A stretch of 64,000 nucleotides of DNA from Halobacillus litoralis (GTDB lineage Bacteria; Bacillota; Bacilli; Bacillales; Halobacillaceae), in the NCBI RefSeq assembly GCF_009856355.1, contig NZ_WMEW01000001.1:310001-374000 (forward strand). Reading direction: 5' to 3'. A program made the translations under genes and the position numbers. How positions within the stretch are numbered: position 1 is the stretch's first letter; every line of letters starts with the position of its first letter. The notes below the pieces were generated by a model. It had not been told where the DNA came from, did not search any database, and saw nothing but the letters and a program-made list of their open reading frames with translations. Below are positions 52,028 through 61,651 of the stretch, piece after piece.

Positions 52028-53356
52028 TTAGAGGAACAGTAAGCCGAGCGAAATTATGATACCGCTTACAAAAAGGATGATGAGACAAAAGCCCATGATA
52101 TCCTTCGCCTTAAGACCGGCGATTGCCAGTGCCGGCAGGGCCCAGAACGGCTGAATCATATTAGTCCACGCATCTCCCCACGCGACCGCCATCGCTGTTT
52201 TAGGTATGGACACTCCGAGCTGCTGGGCGGCATCAAGCATAATGGGTGCCTGCACGGCCCACTGCCCGCCCCCGGAAGGGACAAAAAAGTTGACGATCCC
52301 TGCACTTAAAAAAGCGAAGAAGGGAAACGTAAAAGGAGTGGAGATGGACACAAAAGCCTCCGACATGAGCGCAGCCAGACCGGAAGCGACCATCATGCCC
52401 ATGATTCCAGCGTAGAACGGAAACTGGATGATGATCCCTCCTGCTCCTTTCACGGCATCGCCCACAGCATCGAGAAAATGCCGGGGTGTGCCGTGGAAAA
52501 GGATGCCCAGGAATAGGAACGCAAAATTGACGATGTTCAAATTCAGTTGAAAGCCGGTCGTGACAAAGTAGTACACCAGAAAGCCAACCCCGAGTCCGCC
52601 GATTATCATGGACAGGATCCGGCTGTTTTCCATACGGACCGCAGGGGTCACTGCTTCAGCCGCCAGCCCGGCTGCTTCCTGATGACGAGACTGGTCAAGT
52701 AAGGACCGGTCAATGACAAACCTTTCCTCCTCCGCTGGTGTCATTCTTCTATTCAGAAGGGGTACGGTGATAAACAAAGCGGCTGTAATCGCCAGGTTGA
52801 AGCCGGCAAAGATCGTTTCTGATGCAGGGATGATCCCAATGGATTCTGCTGTAAAATGATCAGGAGTAGCAATCGTCAATGGAATTGAGCCGGCCAATCC
52901 TCCATGCCAGACAAGGAACCCAGAGTAAGCGCTTGCAATTAAAAGCCTGTAATCGACCCGCTCCACCCTTTTCGCAAGCTCCCTGGCGAACAAGGCTCCA
53001 ATGACAAGTCCGAACCCCCAGTTGATCCAGCTCGCTGCCAGTGAAACAACGGTTACAATGACGACCGCCTGCCCCGGTGTACGTGCCGTTGATGCGAGAC
53101 GTCCGAGCGCTTGTTTGAACAGCGGGCTGCTGGCCAGAACAAAACCGGTGACAAGAACGAGTACCATCTGCATGGAAAAGGATAAAAGATTCCAGAACCC
53201 TTCTCCCCAGTACTGCACCATCTGGACAGGCGTGCTTCCTGTGAAAATCAAACCGAGTCCGAAGACCACCATCGTCAACAGGATGACGAAAAGAAACGGG
53301 TCGGGCAGATACCGCTGCATGAGTGTGTTGGATACGTGAATGGCTCGTTTTAACAT
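52028..53356 (-). CDS. AtoE-family short-chain fatty acid transporter
   Basis: 442 residues from the ATG at 53356, behind AAGGAGGA. About eleven membrane segments. Family stretches: YLPDPFLFVILLTMVVFGLG, WINWGFGLVIGALFARELAK, and FFVPSGGGQWAVQAPIMLDA, a polar Gly-rich motif typical of TIGR00366/AtoE. Likely takes up butyrate or similar short-chain acids. It is not beside any acetoacetate degradation genes. The coding frame is open upstream, but those residues are unrelated to the family. Confidence 0.87.
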   Translation of the reverse strand: MLKRAIHVSNTLMQRYLPDPFLFVILLTMVVFGLGLIFTGSTPVQMVQYWGEGFWNLLSFSMQMVLVLVTGFVLASSPLFKQALGRLASTARTPGQAVVIVTVVSLAASWINWGFGLVIGALFARELAKRVERVDYRLLIASAYSGFLVWHGGLAGSIPLTIATPDHFTAESIGIIPASETIFAGFNLAITAALFITVPLLNRRMTPAEEERFVIDRSLLDQSRHQEAAGLAAEAVTPAVRMENSRILSMIIGGLGVGFLVYYFVTTGFQLNLNIVNFAFLFLGILFHGTPRHFLDAVGDAVKGAGGIIIQFPFYAGIMGMMVASGLAALMSEAFVSISTPFTFPFFAFLSAGIVNFFVPSGGGQWAVQAPIMLDAAQQLGVSIPKTAMAVAWGDAWTNMIQPFWALPALAIAGLKAKDIMGFCLIILFVSGIIISLGLLFL

Positions 53357-53558
53357 CAAATCCTCCTTTTGGTTGTTGGATAAAGACCCACGGTACCATT
53401 TCGTTATCCGACAGCATTTTCCTCCTGTGAGAATGAATTTCCGATTATCACAGGGGGAGCAGAAATGACTTTTTTCCCAAGACAATATACAGGATTATTT
53501 TTACAAGGTTCTACAAAAATCGTATAATGGAAGTAGTATGAATGAAAGAGGTGGAGGA

Positions 53559-54494
53559 ATGGAAGAGCGCAGACGTTCCAAGAAGAAAAAGCGCAGAAAG
53601 AAAAAACGTTGGAGAATCCTCCTGGCTGTCCTGGCCCTGCTGTTAGTCGCAGGAGGAGTTTATGCATATATGATTCTTCAGGATGTCCGCACCACGGTAA
53701 ATGAAGATTTACATGAGAGTGTGGCTTCCATTGATAATGAAGAAACAAAGCAGAAAGTAGACAATAAAGACCCGATCAACATCCTTCTGCTCGGCGTCGA
53801 CGAACGAGAAAATGACGTCGGCCGTTCGGATACGATGATTGTGATGACCCTGGATCCGAATAATGATCAGATGCAGATGGTCAGTATCCCTCGTGACACC
53901 CGGGCGGAAATCGCTAATGACGGGCGGGTCACGAGAATCAACCACGCCTACGCCTATGGCGGAAGTGACATGGCCGTCAATACTGTGGAAAACTTCCTTG
54001 ATATCGACCTGGACTATTATATACGTGTGAATATGGAAGGTCTTTCCCAGGTGGTGGATGCTGTCAACGGTGTAACGGTTCAGAACGACATGACCTTTAC
54101 GTCCGGCAACTACACCTTCGAGGAAGGGGAGCTTGAACTCGATGGACAGGAAGCATTGTCTTATGTCCGTATGCGGAAGAACGATCCAAACGGTGATCTC
54201 GGCCGGAACGAGCGTCAGCGTGAAGTCATCACCGGCATCATTGATAAGGGAGCAAGCCTTGATGCGGTGAATAAAGTCGGAAATGTGATGGATGTGCTTG
54301 GCGATAATGTCAGTACAAACATGCAGTTTTCGGATATGAGGCGTCTGGCGACAAACTACAGCAGCGCCCGTAAGAATACATCCACGTATCAAATGTCCGG
54401 AGACGGCCGGATGGTGAACGGCATGTATTTGATCTTCATGTCTGATGCAGAAATCCAGAATACGCATGATATGATCGTGAACTTCGGTTCCTGA
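53559..54494 (+). CDS. LytR-CpsA-Psr (LCP) family protein
   Basis: 311 residues from the ATG at 53559 behind GAGGTGGAGG; an ATG seven codons upstream is less likely. Very basic cytoplasmic N-terminus (about 14 Lys/Arg), one membrane helix (ILLAVLALLLVAGGVYAYMI), then the extracellular LCP domain: NILLLGVDERENDVGRSDTM with conserved Asp/Arg, VSIPRDTRAEIA, and YVRMRKNDPNGDLGRNERQR with the catalytic Arg residues. LCP enzymes attach teichoic acids or other polyprenyl-linked glycans to peptidoglycan, matching the TagO-dependent pathway at the left end. Confidence 0.93.
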   Translation: MEERRRSKKKKRRKKKRWRILLAVLALLLVAGGVYAYMILQDVRTTVNEDLHESVASIDNEETKQKVDNKDPINILLLGVDERENDVGRSDTMIVMTLDPNNDQMQMVSIPRDTRAEIANDGRVTRINHAYAYGGSDMAVNTVENFLDIDLDYYIRVNMEGLSQVVDAVNGVTVQNDMTFTSGNYTFEEGELELDGQEALSYVRMRKNDPNGDLGRNERQREVITGIIDKGASLDAVNKVGNVMDVLGDNVSTNMQFSDMRRLATNYSSARKNTSTYQMSGDGRMVNGMYLIFMSDAEIQNTHDMIVNFGS

Positions 54495-54507
54495 TTCCTC
54501 ATATCAA

Positions 54508-54540
54508 AGCCCCGCCTTGATTAATGCGGGGCTTTTTCTA
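54508..54540 (+). terminator. Terminator of the LCP gene
   Basis: AAAGCCCCGC/GCGGGGCTTT stem, 10-base loop, then TTCTAT. Confidence 0.9.
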
Positions 54541-54759
54541 TCAAAACAAGATGGATGTCACCTGGTTCGGTTTCAACGATACAGAAACCCTTCCCTCCTG
54601 ATGAGGGATCGTCTCCTGAGGAACCTCGTTCAGTTTCGCCTCCTGAATGTTCTCAGCTTTGGAGGAAAGCTGGAATGCCACTTCCTCTTCCTTCTCTTTT
54701 GGGTTGATCAAGTCTATGTTCCACGAGAAAGGACTCTTTTTGTCCTGTAATCTATTGAG
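54541..54759 (-). pseudogene. C-terminal fragment of a glycoside-hydrolase-like protein
   Basis: About 72 codons of an open frame with no start of its own. The text SPFSWNIDLINPKEKEEEVA and the terminal GRVSVSLKPNQVTSILF resemble the last beta-sandwich strand of carbohydrate-active enzymes (V.L.PN.V..I.). Upstream it runs straight into a family-B repeat at 54761, suggesting the body of the gene was lost at that junction. The parent family cannot be fixed from so short a tail. Confidence 0.5.
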
Positions 54760-54760
54760 G

Positions 54761-54814
54761 CCCCGAGAAGCATTAGGTGGTGAGCGCAGACATCCACCGA
54801 TAAGCGGAACGTGA
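54761..54814. repeat. Family-B repeat remnant (copy 6)
   Basis: CATTAGGTGGTGAGCGC joined to CATCCACCGATAAGCGGAAC; only the two outer arms remain. Confidence 0.8.
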
Positions 54815-54872
54815 ATATCCAAATAATAGGGACGGAGCCGTACTTTTTCTACAGTCTAAGAGGAGTGGATAT

Positions 54873-55271
54873 TCATCCATTCCTCTTTTCCTTTTCCTGA
54901 TACGTGTCTCTATGAGAAAGGACCGCTTCCATGTTTGCCGTCCCCCACTCCCGCATCATGACGACGATCGGCTTCAGGGAAAACCCAAAATCCGTCAGGG
55001 AGTATTCTACTTTCGGAGGAACAACCGGATACACTTCTCTGTGCACGATTCCGTCTGCTTCCAGTTCCCTCAGCTGGAGCGTCAGCATCCGCTGGGTAAT
55101 TCCACTGTTCAGCCTTTTCAATTCATTGAACCGCTTCGTTCCATCCAGCAGATGAAAGATGATGACACTTTTCCACTTTCCGCCGATGACATCGACCGTC
55201 CCTTCTACAGGACAGGAGTATTGGTTCAAGAACGGTTTTACAACCGTCTGATCTTTGTTTTCCGTACTCAT
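54873..55271 (-). CDS. HxlR-family transcriptional regulator
   Basis: 132 residues. Winged-helix HxlR domain: [60 protein letters not shown], and [19 protein letters not shown]. The Cys in SCPVEGT matches the redox-sensing Cys of YodB/HypR-type members, so it may respond to quinones or disulphide stress. Its partner gene would usually be an oxidoreductase, but none is adjacent. Confidence 0.87.
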   Translation of the reverse strand: MSTENKDQTVVKPFLNQYSCPVEGTVDVIGGKWKSVIIFHLLDGTKRFNELKRLNSGITQRMLTLQLRELEADGIVHREVYPVVPPKVEYSLTDFGFSLKPIVVMMREWGTANMEAVLSHRDTYQEKEKRNG

Positions 55272-55633
55272 GCAAGACGCTCCTTTTGTTTTATAGCAAA
55301 CATTCTGTTTGTAACTCCTTTTTGTATACTGTCACTATACCATAATCTCATGCATGAAGAGTCCCAAATGTATTACCCTTCTGGTACCATATTTGATGCT
55401 TCCCTTATCAAGGAAGAAGACGCTGAATGAGACACTGAAACCATGTGATCTCAGGGAATGCCCGCACCAGGCATCGATCAATAAGCGGAACCCGCCCCTC
55501 ATCACGATATACAGCCAGCTCCAACTGGGTAACAGGGGCTTTTTCCATTAGTTAATTTTCCCGGATTAAAACGGACGATCTGGAAAAACTTATAAATAAA
55601 ACCACGACAGACCAGAAGAAAGAGGTATTCTTT
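55272..55633. other. Gap with degenerate family-B fragment
   Basis: Holds the HxlR promoter region and, at about 55453-55490, a degenerate family-B piece (GCCCGCACCAGGCATCGATCAATAAGCGGAA, shown here only as a match to the CATCCACCGATAAGCGG end). Otherwise no feature supported. Confidence 0.5.
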
Positions 55634-56179
55634 ATGGATAACGTTTCTTGGGAGGAAATCACTTCCACACGCGAGCAGCTGCGTGACCAGTACTGGGACT
55701 ACTGGCTCAGCGAAAATGTCTTCTCTTATCAATGGTGGATCATGATTGCTGTTAACGCCGGATGTATATTATTGTGGCGGTTTTACGTAGACCGCTCGAG
55801 GCTTTTTGAAGTCCTTACCGCTGGTTTTCTTGTTGTGGTGATCACGACCGTTTTGGATACGCTGTTGATTCAATATGTCGTCACTTCATATCCGATCAGT
55901 CCGACGCCCTTGTCTCCGTCTTTTTTTGTTTCCACCTATGTTGTTCTTCCCGTTCTATATATGTGGATTTATCAGCGGTATTCCACGTGGAAACAATACC
56001 TCCCTGTTTTGCTGGCAGCCTCCTTCGTTTCCGCCTACATCGGGGAAGGTCTTTTACGGATCCTTCATATCTATGAATACATCCATTGGAAAGCTTTTTA
56101 TTCTGTCCTCGTATTCACAGCCATTGGTGTGACCGTTAAACTAACGATGATGGGATGGCGTGCGTTTGAAAAATATTAG
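55634..56179 (+). CDS. CBO0543-family membrane protein
   Basis: 181 residues, AAGAGGTATTC upstream of the ATG. N-terminal amphipathic stretch EQLRDQYWDYWLSENVFSYQ then five membrane segments (WWIMIAVNAGCILLWRFYVD; VLTAGFLVVVITTVLDTLLI). The W-WW / F..V...A...DT pattern matches the CBO0543 group, multi-copy in Bacillaceae and of unknown function. Followed after about 140 bases by a hairpin with T-rich tail. Confidence 0.75.
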   Translation: MDNVSWEEITSTREQLRDQYWDYWLSENVFSYQWWIMIAVNAGCILLWRFYVDRSRLFEVLTAGFLVVVITTVLDTLLIQYVVTSYPISPTPLSPSFFVSTYVVLPVLYMWIYQRYSTWKQYLPVLLAASFVSAYIGEGLLRILHIYEYIHWKAFYSVLVFTAIGVTVKLTMMGWRAFEKY

Positions 56180-56486
56180 ATGCACGCTCGTTCAATCTAT
56201 TTATTATGTTCCTATAAAAAATAATGTTTATGCTCCAAAAGGAGGGGTATATCCTTTATGGAGATCCCCCTTTTATCCCTATGCCATTACATATAACTGC
56301 TATTTCATTAAACGGTCTCCCGTGGATATTCGTCCACGGGATTTTCATTTTCAACCTCGGCAGTCGTTTGACCGCCCAGTCCGTTTGTTATTTTTATATA
56401 ATTTATAAGAAAATCCTGCATAGGGAGCGGATACAAAGGGTATTCCCTATATACACAACCAACCTAGAAACAGGAGATGACCATAT
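56180..56486. other. Intergenic region with hairpin at 56318-56341
   Basis: TCCCGTGGA/TCCACGGGA, 9-bp stem, 6-base loop, followed by TTTTCATTTT: probable terminator of the CBO0543-type gene. The rest shows no gene; GAGGGGTATATCC..GGAGATCCCCC at about 56241-56273 can also pair weakly. Confidence 0.55.
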
Positions 56487-57776
56487 ATGAGTGAACATCA
56501 ACGATCACTTGGGATTGTCACCCCCCCTGGTTATCCCAAGGAACTCAGTCAAACCATCAACAAGCAACTTCCTGAAATGCTCAAATATTACGTAAAAGAT
56601 GACTGCGAATGGCAGGTTGAAACCTTAATCGATCCTCTCACAGGGGTCACGGAGGATCCGGAGGAAGTATTCGAAGCCGGATTGAAGAAGAGAGATGAGG
56701 AGAACTGGGATTACATTGTCTGTCTGACGGACCTTCCATTCTTCCATGATCGGAAACCGATCATGGCTGAAGCGTCCACCAATGATGGCGTAGCCATTAT
56801 TACACTGCCGGGTCTCGGATCAACGCCTATGCTGAAACGTGTCCGTCAATCCATTCTGCAGCTGGTTAATGAAATGTATTATGGAAGTGATGAGGAAGAC
56901 AGGGAAAAAGCGCAGGAAAGGCTGCAGTCCCAAGAGGACGGCGAGCACGAAAACCTGAAGAAGAAAGGCTCTCGGCGCCTTGTCGAAAAGCGAGGCATTG
57001 ACCGGTTCTCCCCGATCAAACGGGTGACACCGGACGAAGATGATGATACGTATATGGACGTTCGATTTATCGTCCAGTCCCGGATCAGTGGAGCGTTGAG
57101 AGTGTTGACCGGTATGGTGCGGGCGAACCGGCCGTGGGCGATTTTCCCTGCCTTTATGAAAGTCATCATCTTTGCTTTTGCAACCGGTTCCTACGCCCTC
57201 GTCTTCCCGACACTGTGGCGGTTGAGTAATAATTACAGCTCCTGGCGGATGCTTCTCCTTACCGTCCTGTCCATTTCGTTAATGGTCGGCTGGATCATCC
57301 TTGCTCACAATTTATGGGAGAAGCCCCGCGAAGACCGGGCCCCCTATCTGCGGAAGCTGTACAATATGACTACGCTGCTTACGCTTGGGGTAACCGTCGT
57401 CATCTACTATTCCATCCTTTTTGTCATGTTTTCAGCAGCTGTTCTCGTCTTTATCCCGATGGGGCTTTTGGAGTCGGAAGTTTCGGGCGCCGTCGGCTAC
57501 GATAATTACTTCTACATTGCCTGGACAGCTACCAGCATATCCATCATTATCGGTGCGCTTGGATCAGCTCTCGAAAATGAAGAAGTCGTTCTATCGTCCA
57601 CCTACGGCTACCGTCAGCAGCAGCGGTATAAGACAGCCAATGAAGAGGAGCAGGACGAAACAAAAAAGGCGCAGCAGGATGAAACAAAAAAACAAAGAGA
57701 AAAGAATGATAAACAGGAAGTCTCTCCAGAAAAGAAACGCCCCTCCAATGACGATCAGGAAAAAGCAGCTCAGTAA
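56487..57776 (+). CDS. Large membrane protein with soluble N-domain, unknown
   Basis: 429 residues, AGGAGATGA before the ATG. Soluble N-terminal ~130 residues (LGIVTPPGYPKELSQTINKQ; WDYIVCLTDLPFFHDRKPIM; GVAIITLPGLGSTPMLKRVR) look like a Rossmann-type fold. A charged linker and four to five membrane segments follow (about 225-375). The tail of ~55 residues is a Glu/Lys/Gln-rich coil. Homologues are known to me only as uncharacterised Bacilli/Actinobacteria membrane proteins. Monocistronic. Confidence 0.7.
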   Translation: MSEHQRSLGIVTPPGYPKELSQTINKQLPEMLKYYVKDDCEWQVETLIDPLTGVTEDPEEVFEAGLKKRDEENWDYIVCLTDLPFFHDRKPIMAEASTNDGVAIITLPGLGSTPMLKRVRQSILQLVNEMYYGSDEEDREKAQERLQSQEDGEHENLKKKGSRRLVEKRGIDRFSPIKRVTPDEDDDTYMDVRFIVQSRISGALRVLTGMVRANRPWAIFPAFMKVIIFAFATGSYALVFPTLWRLSNNYSSWRMLLLTVLSISLMVGWIILAHNLWEKPREDRAPYLRKLYNMTTLLTLGVTVVIYYSILFVMFSAAVLVFIPMGLLESEVSGAVGYDNYFYIAWTATSISIIIGALGSALENEEVVLSSTYGYRQQQRYKTANEEEQDETKKAQQDETKKQREKNDKQEVSPEKKRPSNDDQEKAAQ

Positions 57777-57778
57777 TC

Positions 57779-57808
57779 CAACCGTTCCGGTTAACCCGGA
57801 ACGGTTTC
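57779..57808. terminator. Bidirectional terminator
   Basis: AACCGTTCCGG/CCGGAACGGTT with 5-base loop, between the convergent unknown membrane gene and the ABC exporter gene. Confidence 0.9.
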
Positions 57809-57809
57809 T

Positions 57810-59537
57810 TTAATGCTGAAGAGCATGGAGCTTCGCAAAAAGACCAGCGTCTTTGCTGAGCAGTTCTTCATGACTGCCGTCCTCAGCGATGCCATCCTCT
57901 GTGATGACGAGGATGCGATCCGCTTTTTTTATCGTCCCCAGACGGTGGGCGATGATCAGCGTCGTCCGGTCCTTTGAAAGTTCTGTCAGCGCCTTTTGGA
58001 TCTGTGTTTCGGTTTCTGTATCCAGAGCGGATGTCGCTTCATCCAGAATAAGAATGGACGGATTTTTCAGGAACATCCTCGCAATCGCTAAACGCTGCTT
58101 CTGACCTCCGGAAAGTTTCAGTCCCCGCTCCCCGATCTGTGTATCATATCCATCCGCGAGGTTTTCAATCATCTCTTTCAGATGAGCTTTTTCCACGGCG
58201 TCTTCAATTTCCTCCTGGCTTGCAGCCAGGCGTCCGTACGCAATATTTTCCTTTATCGTTCCGGTAAACAGGAAAACATCCTGCTGCACAATGCCGATCT
58301 GAGAACGCAGCGATTCCTTCGTCATGTCACGAACATCGATCCCGTCAATGGTTACCGCACCATCCTTGACGTCATAAAAACGTGGAATCAACGAACAGAT
58401 CGTCGATTTCCCTGCCCCCGAAGGCCCCACAAAAGCGATGGTCTCGCCGGACTTGACGGATAAACTCAAATCCTTCAAGATTTCCCGGTTCTCCTCATAT
58501 CCAAATGTGACGTGCTGGAAGCGGATATCCCCGCTGAGGTGGGGAACAGACACCGCTCCGGGGCGGTTCTGAATATCGGGCATTGTATCCATCAGCTGTG
58601 TGAACCGCTTGAACCCAGCCATCCCCTTTGGATAGAGCTCCAACAGCGCACTGATTTTTTCAATCGGCTTAAACAAAATGTTTAAGTATAAAATGAATGC
58701 CACCAGCTCCCCATAGCTGAGCGCTCCGGAAAAACTGAGCCAGGCGCCGTACACGAGGATGGTGATCGTCATCAACCTCGTAGTCAGGTAGATACCGGTC
58801 AAGTTCATACTCATAACCTTATATGCGGCCAGCTTCGCCTTTCGAAACAATTGATTGTTCTTGTTGAAGCGCTCCATTTCATAGGTCTCGTTCGTAAACG
58901 ACTGCACCACACGCGCTCCGGAAACACTGTCCTCCACCCGCGCATTCACGTCTGCAATACTGCCGAACATTTTCGTCCAGGCGGCGTTCATTTTGATATT
59001 GGAATAATAGATGAGCCAGATAAGAAACGGAACGATAATGATGGCGACAAGCGCCAGTTTCACATTGATCGTCAGCATAATCCAGAAGGCTCCGATGAAC
59101 GTCATGATCGCAATGAAAAAGTCCTCCGGTCCGTGGTGGGCAAGCTCCCCGATGTCCATAAGGTCATTCGTGATGCGGCTCATAATATTTCCGGTCTTCG
59201 TGTTATCAAAGAAACCAAAGGACTGCCGCTGCACGTGCAGAAACAAGTCTCTGCGCAGGTCTGTTTCAATGTTGATGCCCAGTTTATGTCCCCAGTAATT
59301 GACGACAAACTGCATGCTTGAGCTTAGGATGTACAAAAGCAGCAGCCCTGTACTGACCGCCACGATCGTCCCCCAGTTCCCTTCCGGAAGGAGATCATCA
59401 ATAAACCAGGAGACAGCAATCGGAAATCCCAGTTCAAGCAGTCCAACGAAGACCGCACAGAAAAAGTCGATGAAAAACAGTTTTCTATGCGGCCGGTAAT
59501 AACTGAAAAAACGCTTCAGCACCTTCTTCCCCTCCAT
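57810..59537 (-). CDS. ABC transporter, fused permease-ATPase (MsbA/BmrA type)
   Basis: 575 residues, half-transporter. Six membrane helices (about 15-310) with ABC_membrane features (HGPEDFFIAIMTFIGAFWIM; SRITNDLMDIGELAHH). The nucleotide-binding domain has Walker A GPSGAGKST near 375, signature LSGGQKQRLAIARMFL near 480, Walker B ILILDEATSALDTETE and His-switch AHRLGTIKKADRIL. Works as a homodimer, probably exporting lipids, drugs or peptides. GGAGG-like site before the ATG. No partner half-transporter gene is adjacent. Confidence 0.92.
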   Translation of the reverse strand: MEGKKVLKRFFSYYRPHRKLFFIDFFCAVFVGLLELGFPIAVSWFIDDLLPEGNWGTIVAVSTGLLLLYILSSSMQFVVNYWGHKLGINIETDLRRDLFLHVQRQSFGFFDNTKTGNIMSRITNDLMDIGELAHHGPEDFFIAIMTFIGAFWIMLTINVKLALVAIIIVPFLIWLIYYSNIKMNAAWTKMFGSIADVNARVEDSVSGARVVQSFTNETYEMERFNKNNQLFRKAKLAAYKVMSMNLTGIYLTTRLMTITILVYGAWLSFSGALSYGELVAFILYLNILFKPIEKISALLELYPKGMAGFKRFTQLMDTMPDIQNRPGAVSVPHLSGDIRFQHVTFGYEENREILKDLSLSVKSGETIAFVGPSGAGKSTICSLIPRFYDVKDGAVTIDGIDVRDMTKESLRSQIGIVQQDVFLFTGTIKENIAYGRLAASQEEIEDAVEKAHLKEMIENLADGYDTQIGERGLKLSGGQKQRLAIARMFLKNPSILILDEATSALDTETETQIQKALTELSKDRTTLIIAHRLGTIKKADRILVITEDGIAEDGSHEELLSKDAGLFAKLHALQH

Positions 59538-59581
59538 TCACCCTGACGATACTGCCGGGGCAGCCGATTTGATCCAATAAA

Positions 59582-59606
59582 AAACCGCACGCTCAAGCGG
59601 CGGTTT
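59582..59606 (-). terminator. Terminator of the 136-residue membrane protein gene
   Basis: AAACCGC/GCGGCGGTTT stem at the stop of the minus-strand gene. Confidence 0.65.
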
Positions 59607-60003
59607 CATCTTCTTTATTCTTCCTGTAACGCTGGATTCCTTTTGTAATCAAACGAAAAACCATGTAGATGCTGCAGAAGAAAAAGAAGCCGAGCACACT
59701 GACGAGCGCGTCCGCAAATTCCATATTACCGCGGCCCGTGACCTTCTGCTGGATTTCCACTGCAAATACGAAAACAAGCACCATGGCGAATGTAAATAGA
59801 AAGGAAATAACCGTAATGCTCCATTTCGCAAGGGCATGAAAGAGGATATCTACAAAAATAAGACCAATGATTCCAAGGATCCCGATCACCCAGAAATGCA
59901 GATCCTTATCTGTGAGCTCCCAGCCCATCATTCCGGAAAATTTCGCGATGACATCATGCCACAGATTGACGACTTCTGCCAGCAATAGAATGATTTCTTT
60001 CAT
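59593..60003 (-). CDS. Hypothetical membrane protein, 136 residues
   Basis: Four hydrophobic segments (HFWVIGILGIIGLIFVDILF; WSITVISFLFTFAMVLVFVF; ADALVSVLGFFFFCSIYMVF) after a short N-terminal amphipathic part (LWHDVIAKFSGMMGWELTDK). The C-terminus is charged (RYRKNKEDETAA). AGGAG lies upstream of the ATG. Not recognised as a named family. Divergent from the ktrB-like gene. Confidence 0.65.
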   Translation of the reverse strand: MKEIILLLAEVVNLWHDVIAKFSGMMGWELTDKDLHFWVIGILGIIGLIFVDILFHALAKWSITVISFLFTFAMVLVFVFAVEIQQKVTGRGNMEFADALVSVLGFFFFCSIYMVFRLITKGIQRYRKNKEDETAA

Positions 60004-60167
60004 TGGGTTGTTTCTCCTATCCTGTGAAAATACGATGATTGAAGTTCCTTCTCACTATATCACAACCGCTGTTTTCCAGTAAGTCCCTTTTCATTCCAGT
60101 GTTGCCTCCCGGGCATTTCCACTATAGAATCCTTTATAAGACCTTACATTAAAGGAAGCAGAAAGGG

Positions 60168-61535
60168 ATGACACCGATGAACCAGACCCGAATCAGCCGT
60201 TTTTTCAATCGTCTTTCCCCCTTTCAGATCATCGTCTTCTTCTACTTTTCCGCCGCCCTCGTCTCTACACTGCTGATCAGTCTTCCTTTCCTTCATAAAG
60301 AAGGAGCAGACGTAAGCTTGATCGACAGCTTATTCACAGCCGTCAGCGCGGTGAGTGTGACAGGACTCGGTGTCATTTCCACACCGGGAACCTTTAACAC
60401 AGCAGGCTATTTCGTGCTCATGTTTGTCCTGCAGTTCGGAGGCATCGGTGTGATGACACTCGGCACGTTCATCTGGATGCTGCTCGGGCAGAAAATCGGA
60501 TTGAAGCGGCGTCAGTTGATCAAGACTGATCAAAACCGGTCCACCTTTGCAGGGATGGTTCAGCTGATCCGCCAGATCCTCCTGATGGTTCTGCTCATTG
60601 AATTGATCGGAGCGGTCATTCTCGGTCTTCACTATACATCGTATTTTCCGAGCTGGGAGGAGGCCTTCATTCAAGGAGCCTTCGCCTCTGTGAGTGCCAC
60701 AACGAATGCGGGGTTCGATATCACCGGTTCTTCACTCGTCATGTTTCAGGACGACTATTTCGTCCAAATCGTCACGATGCTGCTGTTGACGCTTGGAGCT
60801 ATCGGTTTTCCTGTATTGATCGAAATCAAGGATTATGTCACCCGGTCTAGAAAGGATCTGTTCCACTTCTCCTTATTTACAAAGCTGACCTCTGTAACTT
60901 TCGGCCTGCTCGTGCTTTTCGGAGCGCTGCTTATCTATGCGTTTGACCGCCATCACTTTTTTGCAGGGAAAAGCTGGCATGAGTCTCTCTTTTACGCCCT
61001 GTTCCAATCGGTCACAACACGTAACGGAGGACTCGCAACGATGGATGTGGCTGAGTTTTCAACGCCGACACTCCTGGTCATCTGTGTGCTGATGTTTATT
61101 GGAGCTTCTCCAAGTAGTGTCGGAGGAGGGATTCGGACGACGACCTTTGCGATTATGGTGCTGACCATCTTTTCGTATGCACGGGGGAAAAATCATGTGC
61201 GTATATTCCGCAGGGAAATTCATGAGGATGATATATTCCGCTCCTTTATCGTCATTACAACTGCGATTACAATTACCGGCGCGGCGATTGTGATGCTGAA
61301 TTATTACGAACCGCAGTTTGCTTTAATGGAAGTGATTTTTGAAGCCTGCTCAGCCTTTGGGACCACCGGCCTGTCCATGGGGATCACCCCGGAGCTTGGA
61401 ACAGCCGGTAAGCTGATCATCATCGGTCTGATGTTCATTGGACGAATCGGAATCTTCTCCTTCCTGTTCATTCTAAGACGCCGGAACATTCAGGATGTGT
61501 ACCGCTATCCAAAAGAACAGATGATCATTGGTTAA
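60168..61535 (+). CDS. Potassium uptake protein, KtrB/TrkH family
   Basis: 455 residues. Pore-forming subunit of a Ktr K+ uptake system with four M1-P-M2 repeats; the four selectivity-filter Gly are in SVTGLGV, SATTNAGFD, SVTTRNGGLA and SAFGTTGLSM. The family's membrane-gate loop corresponds to IGASPSSVGGGIRTTTFAI near 320. It needs a cytosolic KtrA-type regulator, which is not in the window, so this may be a KtrD-like orphan. AGGAAGCAGAAAGGG precedes the ATG; a second ATG is three codons later. It fits osmotic adaptation. Confidence 0.92.
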   Translation: MTPMNQTRISRFFNRLSPFQIIVFFYFSAALVSTLLISLPFLHKEGADVSLIDSLFTAVSAVSVTGLGVISTPGTFNTAGYFVLMFVLQFGGIGVMTLGTFIWMLLGQKIGLKRRQLIKTDQNRSTFAGMVQLIRQILLMVLLIELIGAVILGLHYTSYFPSWEEAFIQGAFASVSATTNAGFDITGSSLVMFQDDYFVQIVTMLLLTLGAIGFPVLIEIKDYVTRSRKDLFHFSLFTKLTSVTFGLLVLFGALLIYAFDRHHFFAGKSWHESLFYALFQSVTTRNGGLATMDVAEFSTPTLLVICVLMFIGASPSSVGGGIRTTTFAIMVLTIFSYARGKNHVRIFRREIHEDDIFRSFIVITTAITITGAAIVMLNYYEPQFALMEVIFEACSAFGTTGLSMGITPELGTAGKLIIIGLMFIGRIGIFSFLFILRRRNIQDVYRYPKEQMIIG

Positions 61536-61591
61536 ACAAGTAGAGATCAAGGATCCTTAGGGAGAGGCTGCACACCTTCCAACAATCTGAG

Positions 61592-61632
61592 AGCCTTCTC
61601 CAATATTCCCAAACGGAGTATTGGAGAGGAAT
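61592..61632 (+). terminator. Hairpin after the ktrB-like gene
   Basis: CTCTCCAATA-like stem: CTCCAATA/TATTGGAG with a loop of about 15 bases. No clear T-tract, so its terminator role is uncertain. Confidence 0.45.
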
Positions 61633-61651
61633 CTCCTATTTCGATCCGTAA

